A stretch of DNA of 64,000 nucleotides from Mycobacterium paraffinicum (GTDB lineage Bacteria > Actinomycetota > Actinomycetes > Mycobacteriales > Mycobacteriaceae). A program made the translations under genes and the position numbers. The notes under the pieces were generated by a model. That model made no database searches. It worked only from the letters and a program-made list of their open reading frames with translations, and had not been told where the DNA came from. This document shows positions 9,347-16,681 of this stretch, in pieces. Position 1 is the stretch's first letter, and each line of letters begins with the position of its first letter. Location: contig NZ_MPNT01000002.1 in assembly GCF_001907675.1 (NCBI RefSeq), forward strand, positions 248,001 through 312,000. Reading direction: 5' to 3'.

Positions 9347-10128
9347 GTGGCAACCGCCTCCCGCCGCAACACGGCGTCGTAATGGCCCCGCCGATATCCC
9401 GCGCGCAGCCTGACGGCGATGACGAGCAGCGAGGGCAGCAGGAACCACTGCGGCCGGGTCAGGCCCAGCCACACCGTCTCGTTGGCCCGGACGAACTCGA
9501 CGACAAACCGGAACACCGCGTATCCCGCCACATAGAGGACGAACAGCTCACCCGGGTGGCTCACCCGGTTCCGCAGCCACAGCAGCACGACGAATGCGGC
9601 CAGCTGGAAAGCGATTTCGTAGAGGAACGACGGGTGCATCGCCGCGCCGGTGAGGCAGCCCGGGCACTTGGGCACGCCGGCGGGGGCATGCACCCCCCAT
9701 GGCAGGTTGGTCGGGCGTCCGGGGGCTTCGGTGAGGTGACAGCCCACCCGTCCGATCGCCATGCCGAGGGCGACCGCGGGAGCGAACAGGTCGCCGGTCT
9801 TGCCGGTGTAACCGCCGATCCGCTTGGCGATCAGCACGCCGAGGTAGGCGCCGAGCAGGCCGCCCAGGATGCTGCGCGATCCGAATTCCCACGCCTGCAG
9901 CAATGTCGGGTTGAGGCGGACGTCCAGATGCTCCGCCCAGCCGGACAGGCGCATTCCCACCGCGCCGCCCACGAGGGCGCCGGTCACCGCCACCAGCGAT
10001 TGCTCGTTGACGGCTCCACGCCGGCGGGCTTCGATGATGAACACGACCGCGGCGGCTAGGACGCCGAGCGCCACGAAGACACCGTGCACCGGCAGCATCA
10101 CCGGGCCGATCCGCCACTGGGGCACCAC
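9343..10128 (-). CDS. Lgt-family (prolipoprotein diacylglyceryl transferase-like) membrane protein
   Basis: A 261-residue polytopic membrane protein with the Lgt signature in altered form: GRVGCHLTE where Lgt has GRIGNFxxGE, and HPSFLYE as in Lgt. Lgt transfers diacylglycerol from phosphatidylglycerol to a lipobox cysteine. This gene is not in the usual lgt context (trpC/trpB-pyk in mycobacteria), so it is a paralogue. Co-transcription with a Tes-like radical SAM enzyme points to a lipid-modifying pathway instead of general lipoprotein maturation. GTG at 10128 is used; GTG at 10125 is equally possible. Confidence 0.78.
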   Translation of the reverse strand: MVPQWRIGPVMLPVHGVFVALGVLAAAVVFIIEARRRGAVNEQSLVAVTGALVGGAVGMRLSGWAEHLDVRLNPTLLQAWEFGSRSILGGLLGAYLGVLIAKRIGGYTGKTGDLFAPAVALGMAIGRVGCHLTEAPGRPTNLPWGVHAPAGVPKCPGCLTGAAMHPSFLYEIAFQLAAFVVLLWLRNRVSHPGELFVLYVAGYAVFRFVVEFVRANETVWLGLTRPQWFLLPSLLVIAVRLRAGYRRGHYDAVLRREAVAT

Positions 10129-10166
10129 GCCGACAGACTATTACGTCCGGTCAGCGCGGGCCCACG

Positions 10167-10457
10167 TCAGCCGCGGGCCGGGCCCGCCCGTGCGGCGGCG
10201 CTCGCCGCGCCGCCGAAGACCGCCATGCGCACCGTGACGACGACGTCGAGGCCGTCCACCGCACACCCGGTGTCGTCGGCCCGCATTCGCCGGGCCACCG
10301 CCGTCGCGCGGGCGCAGGCCGATTCGGCCCCGGACGGCAGCCGGGCCGCGGCGGCGAGCGCGGCCAGATCGGCCGCCGCCTGCGCGCGGTGACGCGCCAC
10401 CACCACCGCACCGAGGTAGGCGCCGGCCCCCGTGGCGCAGAGCAACACCGCCACCAT
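10167..10457 (-). CDS. TadE-like 'helicase/secretion neighbourhood' protein (Rv3654c family)
   Basis: The conserved frame reads DDRGSATLVAAWMVAVLLCATGAGAYLGAVVVARHRAQAAADLAALAAA, the family hallmark: one N-terminal hydrophobic helix followed by an Ala-rich segment. Exported pseudopilin-like component of the Tad system. The first usable in-frame start after the previous gene is ATG at 10457, giving 96 residues. The conserved RGSATLV begins 8 codons upstream, so the true start is uncertain; the M. tuberculosis annotation is also short. Confidence 0.65.
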   Translation of the reverse strand: MVAVLLCATGAGAYLGAVVVARHRAQAAADLAALAAAARLPSGAESACARATAVARRMRADDTGCAVDGLDVVVTVRMAVFGGAASAAARAGPARG

Positions 10458-10488
10458 CCAGGCCGCGACCAGCGTGGCCGAGCCCCGG

Positions 10489-10791
10489 TCATCCCGACGG
10501 CTCGGCCGCCGCGACCGCTGTGGCCGCGATGTCGAGCGCCGGCAACAACTCCGAGTGCGCGACGACATTGGCCACCAGGAACTCGCCGTCGTGGTGCACC
10601 TCGACCCTCGCCCCGCCGGGGGCGATGCGGCGGGCCGCGCTGAGGGCCGAGCGTTCGTCGCCGCGTGCGGCGAGCCTCGCGGCCTCGCGGGCGGCGTCCA
10701 CGCAGCGAACCTGCATCGAGATCGCGGTGACGCCGGCCAGACACAGCACCAGCACGACCGCCAGCGTGGCGACGCCCAGGGCCGCCTCCAC
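10489..10791 (-). CDS. TadE-type minor pseudopilin (Rv3655c family)
   Basis: The frame has GASTVEAALGVATLAVVLVLCLAGVTA, a type IV pilin-like N-terminal helix with the conserved Glu, then VRCVDAAREAARLAARGD, typical of TadE proteins. The only NTG start close to the motif is GTG at 10791 (100 residues), which cuts the motif at VEAAL. Codons back to the flp stop contain no other start, so translation may begin at a non-standard codon or be coupled to flp. Extracellular/inner-membrane pilus component. Confidence 0.7.
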   Translation of the reverse strand: MEAALGVATLAVVLVLCLAGVTAISMQVRCVDAAREAARLAARGDERSALSAARRIAPGGARVEVHHDGEFLVANVVAHSELLPALDIAATAVAAAEPSG

Positions 10792-10814
10792 GGTGCTGGC
10801 GCCGGCACTGCCGG

Positions 10815-11018
10815 TTAGACCTTGGTGTTGAGCGCGCGACCGATGATGTTGGTCAGCGCCGACACGATGGAGTCCCCGGTGACCACGGTGTACAGGATCG
10901 CGCCGAAGGCCGCCGCCGCCACGGTGCCGATGGCGTATTCGACCGTCGACATGCCCGATTCGTCGGACACCACGACCAGCACGCGCGCGATCAGTCCTCG
11001 AAAGATGTTGTGCCGCAT
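10815..11018 (-). CDS. Flp/DUF4244-type pilin (Rv3656c family)
   Basis: A 67-residue pilin. ESGMSTVEYAIGTVAAAAFGAILYTVVTGDSIV contains the G/M-STVEY prepilin-like cleavage region with Glu at +5 and a long hydrophobic helix, nearly identical to Rv3656c. Exported and processed to form the Tad fibre. A purine-rich stretch (GGGGAAGAAAG) precedes the ATG. Sits between tadC and the tadE-like genes. Confidence 0.93.
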   Translation of the reverse strand: MRHNIFRGLIARVLVVVSDESGMSTVEYAIGTVAAAAFGAILYTVVTGDSIVSALTNIIGRALNTKV

Positions 11019-11033
11019 TGTCTTTCTTCCCCT

Positions 11034-11630
11034 TCACCATAATCCCGATTGCAAGACTTCCCCGGCCAGCCCGGCCACCACCGGCACGATCCCCAGGCAC
11101 ACGAACGCCGGCAGGAAGCACAACCCGAGCGGTCCGGCGATAAGCACCCCCGCCCGCTCGGCGGCGGCGGTGGCCGCCTGCGCGGCGTCGTGCCGCGAGT
11201 CCTCGGCCAACTCGGCGACACCCTCGCCCAGCGCCGACCCCGAGGCCGCCGAACGCCGGGCCAGCCGCAGCAGCGCCTCGACCTGCGGGGCCGCCTCATG
11301 CGCCCGCAGATCCGGCGTAATGGTCCAAGCGACAACGGGATCGGCCCCCAGCGCCAGCAGGTCCGCGGCGCGCCGCAGGATACGGGCCAGCGTGGGCGGG
11401 GCGGACGCCGCGGCGGCGGACGCGGCGCTAGCCACGGCCATGCCGGCGCCAAGGCACACGGCCAGCACGTCGAGACAAGACGCGATGGCCAACGGGTCGG
11501 GGCCGTTCGCCGGCCCGCGGCCCGGGCGGGGCCGATGCTCGCGGCCGGGTGCCCGCACCCGCGCCCGCACCAGCGCCGGGCCGGGGCCGATCCACGCGGC
11601 CATCGCGAGCAGGACCGCCGCCGTGGTCAC
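11034..11630 (-). CDS. tadC: Tad secretion inner-membrane protein TadC (Rv3657c family)
   Basis: A 198-residue GspF-fold platform protein; the C-terminal hydrophobic segment is ERAGVLIAGPLGLCFLPAFVCLGIVPVVAGL. GTG at 11630 overlaps the tadB stop as GTGA and gives a length close to Rv3657c (191). The upstream open frame to 11954 is a shadow over tadB. Works with TadB under the TadA ATPase to assemble Flp pilin. Confidence 0.92.
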   Translation of the reverse strand: MTTAAVLLAMAAWIGPGPALVRARVRAPGREHRPRPGRGPANGPDPLAIASCLDVLAVCLGAGMAVASAASAAAASAPPTLARILRRAADLLALGADPVVAWTITPDLRAHEAAPQVEALLRLARRSAASGSALGEGVAELAEDSRHDAAQAATAAAERAGVLIAGPLGLCFLPAFVCLGIVPVVAGLAGEVLQSGLW

Positions 11631-12430
11631 GTCTCGAGCCGATCGGTGATGCGGTCGGCCCACAGCAGGCCGCCGCACGCCAGCATCGAACCCACGACCA
11701 ACAGCCAGCCACCCGCGCGCCCATTGAGCAGGAAGGCCAGCGGTCGCGCGCCGATCAGCTGGCCCAGCAGCACGCCGAGTGTCGGCAGGCCCGCCAGGAT
11801 CGTCGCGGTTGCGCGCGCCCCCGCCATGTTCGACGTCACCCGCACCGAAAATCGTTGCCGCTCTGCGATATCGCGCTGCGCGGCGCGCATCAGGGTGGCT
11901 ATCGCCAGGCCGTGCTCGCTGGCCAGTTGCCAGCACAGCGCGAGGCGATCCCAATGCGCGGGCAGGGCCGACGCGTTCGCCGCGGCGCGCAGGCCGGCCG
12001 CGACGTCGGCCCCCAACCTGGCCCGGGCCGCGACGGCACGGAACGACTCCGCAACCGCACCGACGGTTTCGCCGGCGGCCACCTCGAACGCGCGCACCGG
12101 GTGGGAGCCGACACGCAACTCACCGACGAGCACGTCGAGCGCGCCTTCGAGCGCCTGCCCCTCGCGCCGGGCGCACCGGATGCGGCGGCGGCGGCGATAG
12201 CGCAGGTTCGCGGTCGCGCCCACGACCGCGACGGCGAGCACCGTTGTCAGCGGCAGTAGCACCGCGGTCGAGCAGACGACGCCCGCGGCAAGGCAGGCCG
12301 CACCGCGTGGCCCGGCGAGCGGGTGCCACCGGCGATAGGACGCCACCGTCGCCAGGCGGCGCCGCGGTGACGGCGGGAGGACCAAGAGCGCGACCGCCAG
12401 CAGCAGTGCAGCGGTGACTGGGCCGTTCAT
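11627..12430 (-). CDS. tadB: Tad secretion inner-membrane protein TadB (Rv3658c family)
   Basis: A 267-residue membrane protein starting MNGPVTAALLLAVALLVLPPSPRRR, with hydrophobic pairs near both ends and a central cytoplasmic GspF-like domain (EGALDVLVGELRVGSHPVRAFEVAA). ATG at 12430 overlaps the tadA stop as ATGA. Intact, but its upstream partner tadA is split by the phage element, so expression from the original operon promoter is probably blocked. Confidence 0.92.
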   Translation of the reverse strand: MNGPVTAALLLAVALLVLPPSPRRRLATVASYRRWHPLAGPRGAACLAAGVVCSTAVLLPLTTVLAVAVVGATANLRYRRRRRIRCARREGQALEGALDVLVGELRVGSHPVRAFEVAAGETVGAVAESFRAVAARARLGADVAAGLRAAANASALPAHWDRLALCWQLASEHGLAIATLMRAAQRDIAERQRFSVRVTSNMAGARATATILAGLPTLGVLLGQLIGARPLAFLLNGRAGGWLLVVGSMLACGGLLWADRITDRLET

Positions 12431-12993
12431 GCCGGCATCCGGCTGCGCAGCAGGCGATGCAGGAGCTCGGCGTCGTCGGTCATGCCTTCGCCGGCACGCC
12501 ACACGGTGACCGCCCGCACCCCGCCCGCGATCCGGCGCAGCACGGCGACCTCGCCGAGCCTGCGCCGCCCGCTGCGGTCGCGCGCGACGTGCAACAGCAC
12601 CTGGACGGCCGCGGCGAGTTGACTGTGCAGCGCCGCGCGATCGAGACCGCCCAGCGCGCCGAGGGCCTCCAGCCGGGCGGGGACCTCGGCCGGGTTGTTC
12701 GCGTGCACCGTGCCCGCTCCCCCGTCGTGGCCCGTGTTCAACGCCGCGAGCAGATCGACCACCTCGGCACCCCGCACCTCGCCGACCACGATGCGGTCGG
12801 GGCGCATCCGCAGGGCCTGGCGAACGAGTTGGCGCACCGGAACTTCGCCGACGCCTTCGACATTCGCGCACCGCGCCACGAGCTTCACCAGGTGCGGATG
12901 CCGGGGCGCCAGCTCGGCGGCATCCTCGACGCACACGATCCGCTCGGTGGGTGCGACCGCACCGAGCATCGCGGCTAGCAGCGTCGTCTTACC
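12427..12993 (-). pseudogene. tadA: tadA 3' fragment (Tad ATPase C-terminal half), disrupted
   Basis: C-terminal 188 codons of the Tad secretion ATPase (Rv3659c family). It begins inside the Walker A motif (GKTTLLAAMLG) and keeps the Walker B region and the VHANNP motif (GTVHANNPAEVPARLEALGALGG). The missing N-terminal half is at 23888-24486. The frame now opens at ATG 13014 in element DNA (MCHRLSVGKTT), so a 195-residue fragment could be translated but would lack the N-domain and half the P-loop. Confidence 0.95.
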
Positions 12994-13006
12994 GACACTC
13001 AACCTA
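12981..13006 (+). other. attL junction
   Basis: Sequence left of about 12993 encodes tadA (GKTTLL); right of it is element DNA. Identity with attR is minimal (the CC at 12992-12993 and TT at 12989-12990), as expected for a serine integrase with a 2-bp crossover. Confidence 0.75.
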
Positions 13007-13022
13007 TGGCACACTTAGCGGC

Positions 13023-14459
13023 GTGGGACTTCGAGCAGCGATTTACGTGCGGATTAGCCAGGATCGAGACGGCACCCGCCTCGGCGTCGAGCGCCAGGAA
13101 CAGGACTGTCGGAAGCTCGCGAAGCGGCTCGGCTGGCAGGTCCGACGCGTCTACGTCGACAACGACATCTCGGCGTACAGCGGCAAGCGGCGACCGGAGT
13201 ATCAGTCGTTGCTCGCTGATATCGAGGCCGGTGGGCTCGACGGCGTCATCGCGTGGCACCCTGACCGGCTGCACCGCTCACCGCTCGAGCTCGAGACCTA
13301 TATCGACCTGTCGGAGAAGTTCGGCATTCAGACCCACACGGTGCAGGCCGGCACGTGGGACTTGTCGACGCCGTCTGGTAGGGCCGTCGCACGCACGCTG
13401 GGCGCGTGGGCGCGCTACGAGTCGGAGCACAAGGGTGAGCGCATCCGGCGGGCGCGTCAGCAGCAAGCGAAGTCCGGCGGGTGGCACGGCGGCATCCGGC
13501 CCTACGGTTTCGAGAAAGACGGTGTCACCATCCGGCCCGCCGAGGCGGCCGAAATCGCGAAGGCCACCGAGGCGGTCGTGAGCGGTGTATCACTGCGATC
13601 GCTCGTGCGAGACCTCAACGAGCGCGGCATACCAACCACGACCGGCCGCGGCCCGTGGACCTCGGTCGCGTTGAAAGACACCATCATGCGTCCCCGCACG
13701 GCCGGGCTCTCGTCCTACCGCGGCGAGATCGTCGGGGCGGCAGTGTGGCCGCCCATCGTCCCCGAGAACACATGGCGGGCGGCGTGCGCGATCTTGTCCG
13801 ACCCGGCGCGCCGCACCAACGGCGGACGCGGTGGCACGATCCGCTGGCTCGGCTCGGGCCTGTACGTGTGCGGTGTGTGCGGCGAGGCGAAGCTGCGCGT
13901 CGGCACCGGAGGAAGCGTGAAGCGGCATACCTACCGGTGCGGCAACCGCTACGTCAGCGACGGCGGAGGTCACGTCACCCGCGAAGCGAGGTCGCTGGAC
14001 GGCTACGTCGAGGAGGTGATCGTGGGCAGACTTTCCGAGCCTGGTCTCCTCGATCAACTCGTCGCCGCGGACGCCGACCAAGACGCAACGGCGCAGCGCG
14101 TCGAGCTCGTCGCCGTGCGTGAGCGTCAGGACGAGCTCGCCGGCCTATTCGCGGCGGGCCAGATCACCGCGCGTCAACTCGCGATCGGCACTGAGCAGTT
14201 AACCGCGAAAGAGGATGCGATCGCCAAGGCTCTCGGGTCAGCCGGGCAGCGCAACCCGATGCAGATCCTCGCCGGTGCGAAGGACCTGCGATCGCTGTGG
14301 TTCGGCACCCGAGAGGACCGTTCCGACGGGCTCTCGCTCGGCCAGCGTCGCGCGATCCTCGATCTGCTGATGACGGTCACCGTCCTGCCGGCACCGCGCC
14401 GACGCCTGTACCACTTCGATCCCGATTACGTGCAGATCGATTGGAAGGCGGCACAGTGA
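13023..14459 (+). CDS. int: Large serine recombinase (integrase)
   Basis: A 478-residue site-specific integrase. The N-terminal resolvase domain has the nucleophile in AIYVRISQDRDG (Ser12) and the Arg-rich DRLHRSPLELE segment. A recombinase domain follows, then a zinc ribbon (CGVCGEAK...YRCG, about 280-310) and a coiled coil (AQRVELVAVRERQDELAGLFAAGQITARQL). Similar in layout to the phiRv1 integrase (Rv1586c). It lies 30 bp inside attL, and acts between attP and the tadA attB site. Start chosen as GTG 13023 (MGLRAAIYVR); the frame upstream of it runs into tadA. Confidence 0.95.
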   Translation: MGLRAAIYVRISQDRDGTRLGVERQEQDCRKLAKRLGWQVRRVYVDNDISAYSGKRRPEYQSLLADIEAGGLDGVIAWHPDRLHRSPLELETYIDLSEKFGIQTHTVQAGTWDLSTPSGRAVARTLGAWARYESEHKGERIRRARQQQAKSGGWHGGIRPYGFEKDGVTIRPAEAAEIAKATEAVVSGVSLRSLVRDLNERGIPTTTGRGPWTSVALKDTIMRPRTAGLSSYRGEIVGAAVWPPIVPENTWRAACAILSDPARRTNGGRGGTIRWLGSGLYVCGVCGEAKLRVGTGGSVKRHTYRCGNRYVSDGGGHVTREARSLDGYVEEVIVGRLSEPGLLDQLVAADADQDATAQRVELVAVRERQDELAGLFAAGQITARQLAIGTEQLTAKEDAIAKALGSAGQRNPMQILAGAKDLRSLWFGTREDRSDGLSLGQRRAILDLLMTVTVLPAPRRRLYHFDPDYVQIDWKAAQ

Positions 14460-14759
14460 GGCCCGCTACAAGCCGACTGACAAACCGCTGTGCACTTAGT
14501 TGTCGTCTCATGGAGTTAAGCTCGGCTCGCGTGGGCAGCGAGCCCGTAGGAGCGAGGACAACCCGTGCGGCACACCGCGATGGGGCTCGGTCAGGCGGGA
14601 CGCCCGGCGAGCTAGAGGGACCGCGAGGAGAATAGCGCCGGGGGGCCTTCCCGTTAGCCGCGGCCGATGAATTTGCGTGTCGCGGTGACCGACAACGCAT
14701 TCGGGCGCGAAGTTCGGACCAAGGCATCCGAGATACACCACAGAAGGGTTTATTTCGCG
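14460..14759 (+). other. 300-bp non-coding gap with a possible structured RNA
   Basis: No credible gene between int and the first HTH gene. About 14513-14650 can fold well. One hairpin is a 7-bp stem GGCTCGC/GCGAGCC (14524-14530 with 14538-14544). Another is a nested stem: GCTCG/CGAGC (14585-14589 with 14608-14612) around GGCG/CGCC. Could be a small phage RNA or the leader of the next operon. No family recognised. Confidence 0.35.
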
Positions 14760-14963
14760 ATGCCTACCACCGTTGTGCGCCGCTGGGTGTCTATCGCGGA
14801 CACCGCCGAACACCTCGGCATCACCACAAAGACCGTTCGGCAAATGATCGCCGACGGCCGGCTAACCGCGTACCGCAGCGGCCCCCGGCTCATTCGCCTC
14901 GACCTCAACGAGGTCGACGCCGCCATGCGGCCATTGGACCGAAGCGCCGCGGTCCAAGCATGA
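14760..14963 (+). CDS. Small HTH DNA-binding protein, excisionase-like
   Basis: A 67-residue protein: WVSIADTAEHLGITTKTVRQMIADGRLTAYRSGPRLIRLDLNEVDAAM is the MerR/excisionase (helix-turn-helix 17) fold. ATG at 14760 has AGAAGGG upstream; the open frame reaches 14667 but nothing supports the longer start. As the first gene after int, it is a candidate recombination directionality factor or repressor. The next gene overlaps as ATGA. Confidence 0.8.
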   Translation: MPTTVVRRWVSIADTAEHLGITTKTVRQMIADGRLTAYRSGPRLIRLDLNEVDAAMRPLDRSAAVQA

Positions 14964-15112
14964 CCGCCGCGACTGACCGCGGGAACGTCGCCCACGCAAG
15001 TATCGCCGCACACGTCGAGCGCGTAATCGCAGAGGCGCCGCCCCTCAGCGACGCTCAGCGCGACGTCATACTCGCGATCTTGCGTGGTAGCGGGCGAGTT
15101 CCTGGCTCGTGA
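14960..15112 (+). CDS. 50-residue phage small protein
   Basis: Translates as MTAATDRGNVAHASIAAHVE... and ends PLSDAQRDVILAILRGSGRVPGS. The motif 'PLSDAQRDVILAILRG' resembles short proteins common in actinophage early operons. ATG overlaps the preceding stop (ATGA). No domain with known function. Confidence 0.65.
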   Translation: MTAATDRGNVAHASIAAHVERVIAEAPPLSDAQRDVILAILRGSGRVPGS

Positions 15113-15125
15113 CCGGCGGCGGCAC

Positions 15126-15770
15126 ATGAGCGGTCAACTCGTCGGCGAGGTCCTCACTGCTCGGGCGGGGCATCTGGCCGATTTGTCGCAAGCGCAGACC
15201 CTCGCACTGGTAGCCATCGCTGAGAAATGTCATGCCGACAGCCGGCAGGGGTCGGTCAGGCTGTCCCATATTCAAGCTGCGATCGGTAGATCGCAGAGGA
15301 CCGCAGTGCGCACGCTCGAACAGTTGAAGGACCGCGGGCTCATTCGGGTTACCAAGCGCGGCTATAAGTCTCACGGGACGGCGCGAGCAAGCATCTATGA
15401 ACTCTCGGTGCTTACGCCACCCAAGATGGCGCAACCAACAGGCGACGCTTACGCCACCCAGAATGGCGCAACCAACGTTGGTGCTTACGCCACCCAAGAT
15501 GGCGCAACCAACGCGCATGTGCTTACGCCAAATCCGAATGTGCTTGCGCCAAATGGCGATGTGGTTGCGCCACCCATGGATGGCGTACTTGACGGTTCTA
15601 TTGACGGTTCAATTGACGGGGGTCCGCCGGCGGCGCCCCCCGGGCCGCCAGCGGGCGCTCCCGCATTCGTCCGCGGACCCTACGGGCCGCGATGCCGACG
15701 ACACGCACACCTCGAGCATCCGCCGTCCGAATGCACCCGCTGTCACGAGCTCGCCGAAGCGGTGGCGTGA
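15126..15770 (+). CDS. Winged-helix replication-initiator-like protein carrying iterons
   Basis: A 214-residue protein. Residues about 10-90 (LADLSQAQTLALVAIAEKC...GSVRLSHIQAAIGRSQRTAVRTLEQLKDRGLIRVTKRGYKSHG) form a winged-helix domain of the type seen in phage replication initiators and plasmid Rep proteins. The middle (about 97-155) is low-complexity and encoded by the DNA repeats described separately. The C-terminus has a possible zinc-knuckle (CRRHAHLEHPPSECTRCHEL). ATG 15126 is chosen; GTG 15084 would overlap the previous gene by 29 nt. Its job as initiator is inferred. Confidence 0.65.
   Translation: MSGQLVGEVLTARAGHLADLSQAQTLALVAIAEKCHADSRQGSVRLSHIQAAIGRSQRTAVRTLEQLKDRGLIRVTKRGYKSHGTARASIYELSVLTPPKMAQPTGDAYATQNGATNVGAYATQDGATNAHVLTPNPNVLAPNGDVVAPPMDGVLDGSIDGSIDGGPPAAPPGPPAGAPAFVRGPYGPRCRRHAHLEHPPSECTRCHELAEAVA
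15412..15619 (+). repeat. Iteron-like repeats with adjacent 12-bp repeats (putative origin)
   Basis: Three full units of TTACGCCA-N7-TGGCGCAA start at 15412, 15449 and 15485. Partial units start at 15523, 15544 and 15565. The arms form an 8-bp inverted repeat with one mismatch. Spacings of 37, 36 and 38 bp change the reading frame, so the same DNA encodes LTPPKMAQPT once and AYATQNGATN next: the DNA is conserved, not the peptide. Immediately after are three 12-bp TTGACGGTTCNA repeats (15589, 15601, 15613), locally AT-richer, like an unwinding element. Confidence 0.75.
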
Positions 15771-16009
15771 TGGGGAGGCCTGTTCCCGATGCTTACCGCG
15801 AAGCGATCGACCGTCCGTGTCCGACATGCCGCGCCGCGGCCGGCGAGTACTGCACACGCCCCGACGACACCGGTGTGCGCCGCGTTCGGCGTGTTCCTTG
15901 CGTCCGGCGATGTCCGCCAGGCCCGCCCCTAACCGACGAGACCGCTGCGCCAACGCGGTCATTCAGCGAACCGCTACACCAGCTCGACGACCCCGAGGAG
16001 GCCCGATGA
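15770..16009 (+). CDS. Small zinc-finger phage protein
   Basis: A 79-residue protein with RPCPTCRAAAGEYC, a CxxC...C zinc-finger pattern frequent in actinobacteriophage early genes, followed by PDDTGVRRVRRVPC and a disordered tail. ATG overlaps the upstream stop as TGATG. Probably a DNA- or RNA-binding accessory factor. Confidence 0.65.
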   Translation: MGRPVPDAYREAIDRPCPTCRAAAGEYCTRPDDTGVRRVRRVPCVRRCPPGPPLTDETAAPTRSFSEPLHQLDDPEEAR

Positions 16010-16203
16010 GGCTAAACGGCATCGGCAACATGGATTTCGCCGTCAAGGCGCGCGACAACGCAGACGCCGCGCTGCTGCAACTGAGTATCGGCCCACTGCA
16101 ATTCACGCTCACCGAGAGCGAGGGGTTGCGGCTCTCGAACCGACTGGTCGATGCAATCGAGCACCATCGACGCCACCGCGGCGCGAAGGAGGCCGGCCAA
16201 TGA
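16006..16203 (+). CDS. Small phage protein, unknown function
   Basis: A 65-residue protein, MRLNGIGNMDFAVKARDNADAALLQLSIGPLQFTLTESEGLRLSNRLVDAIEHHRRHRG. It has an alternating beta-like N-terminus and a basic C-terminal helix. Coupled to the previous gene by ATGA. No recognised domain. Confidence 0.6.
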   Translation: MRLNGIGNMDFAVKARDNADAALLQLSIGPLQFTLTESEGLRLSNRLVDAIEHHRRHRGAKEAGQ

Positions 16204-16322
16204 CCGAGGATGCCGAGGAATGGCGTTGCGCGGTCGCGAAGCTCAGCGAGTGGGACCACGCCCGCACCGACGACCCGCGAACCTACGCCGACGTGCTCGC
16301 CGCCGACGGGACACGCAAATGA
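16200..16322 (+). CDS. 40-residue phage protein, unknown function
   Basis: Begins MTEDAEEWRCAVAKLSEWDH and ends ADVLAADGTRK. Acidic and helical. ATGA overlaps with both neighbours support translation as part of the early operon. Confidence 0.55.
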   Translation: MTEDAEEWRCAVAKLSEWDHARTDDPRTYADVLAADGTRK

Positions 16323-16681
16323 ACGACCACGACGCCGAGATTTTGCGTGACCACGCCGCGCTGTTGTGGGTCATCGCCGCCCTCAAACAGCACTCGGTGG
16401 GCATGTCTGACGCCTACGCGCGCGCCGGGCTGCGCGGTGCAGCCAACGCGCTTGCAATGCTGCTGCGGGCTTCGAGTCTGGTCGTTGACAGCCTGGACGA
16501 TCAGGTGCGCGCCGACGTGGCCGCGGCACTACAGCACCAGCTCGGGGAGCTCGTGGGGCGAAATGCCGCGCTGTTGGCCGCCGACGACGAGGAACGCGAC
16601 CGCCGCCACGGCGTCGACGACACCGGTTATCTCGATGACGCGCTGCGCAAGTTCTTCGATGAGCAGGGCGGCGAGGCGTGA
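16319..16681 (+). CDS. 120-residue alpha-helical phage protein, unknown function
   Basis: Begins MNDHDAEILRDHAALLWVIAALKQHSVGM and is predicted to be mostly helical and acidic, with no transmembrane segment. ATG 16319 overlaps the upstream stop as ATGA; the next gene overlaps as TGATG. No family recognised. Confidence 0.6.
   Translation: MNDHDAEILRDHAALLWVIAALKQHSVGMSDAYARAGLRGAANALAMLLRASSLVVDSLDDQVRADVAAALQHQLGELVGRNAALLAADDEERDRRHGVDDTGYLDDALRKFFDEQGGEA

Noticed and set aside
15412..15600. CRISPR array in the repeat region
   Set aside because: Units have internal dyads and 21-38 bp spacing with near-identical intervening sequence, lie within an ORF, and no cas genes are present.
15397..16203. 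268-codon frame running through the repeat region
   Set aside because: Only its last 65 codons (from 16006) are a supported gene; the rest is an alternate frame of the repeat-bearing initiator and zinc-finger genes.
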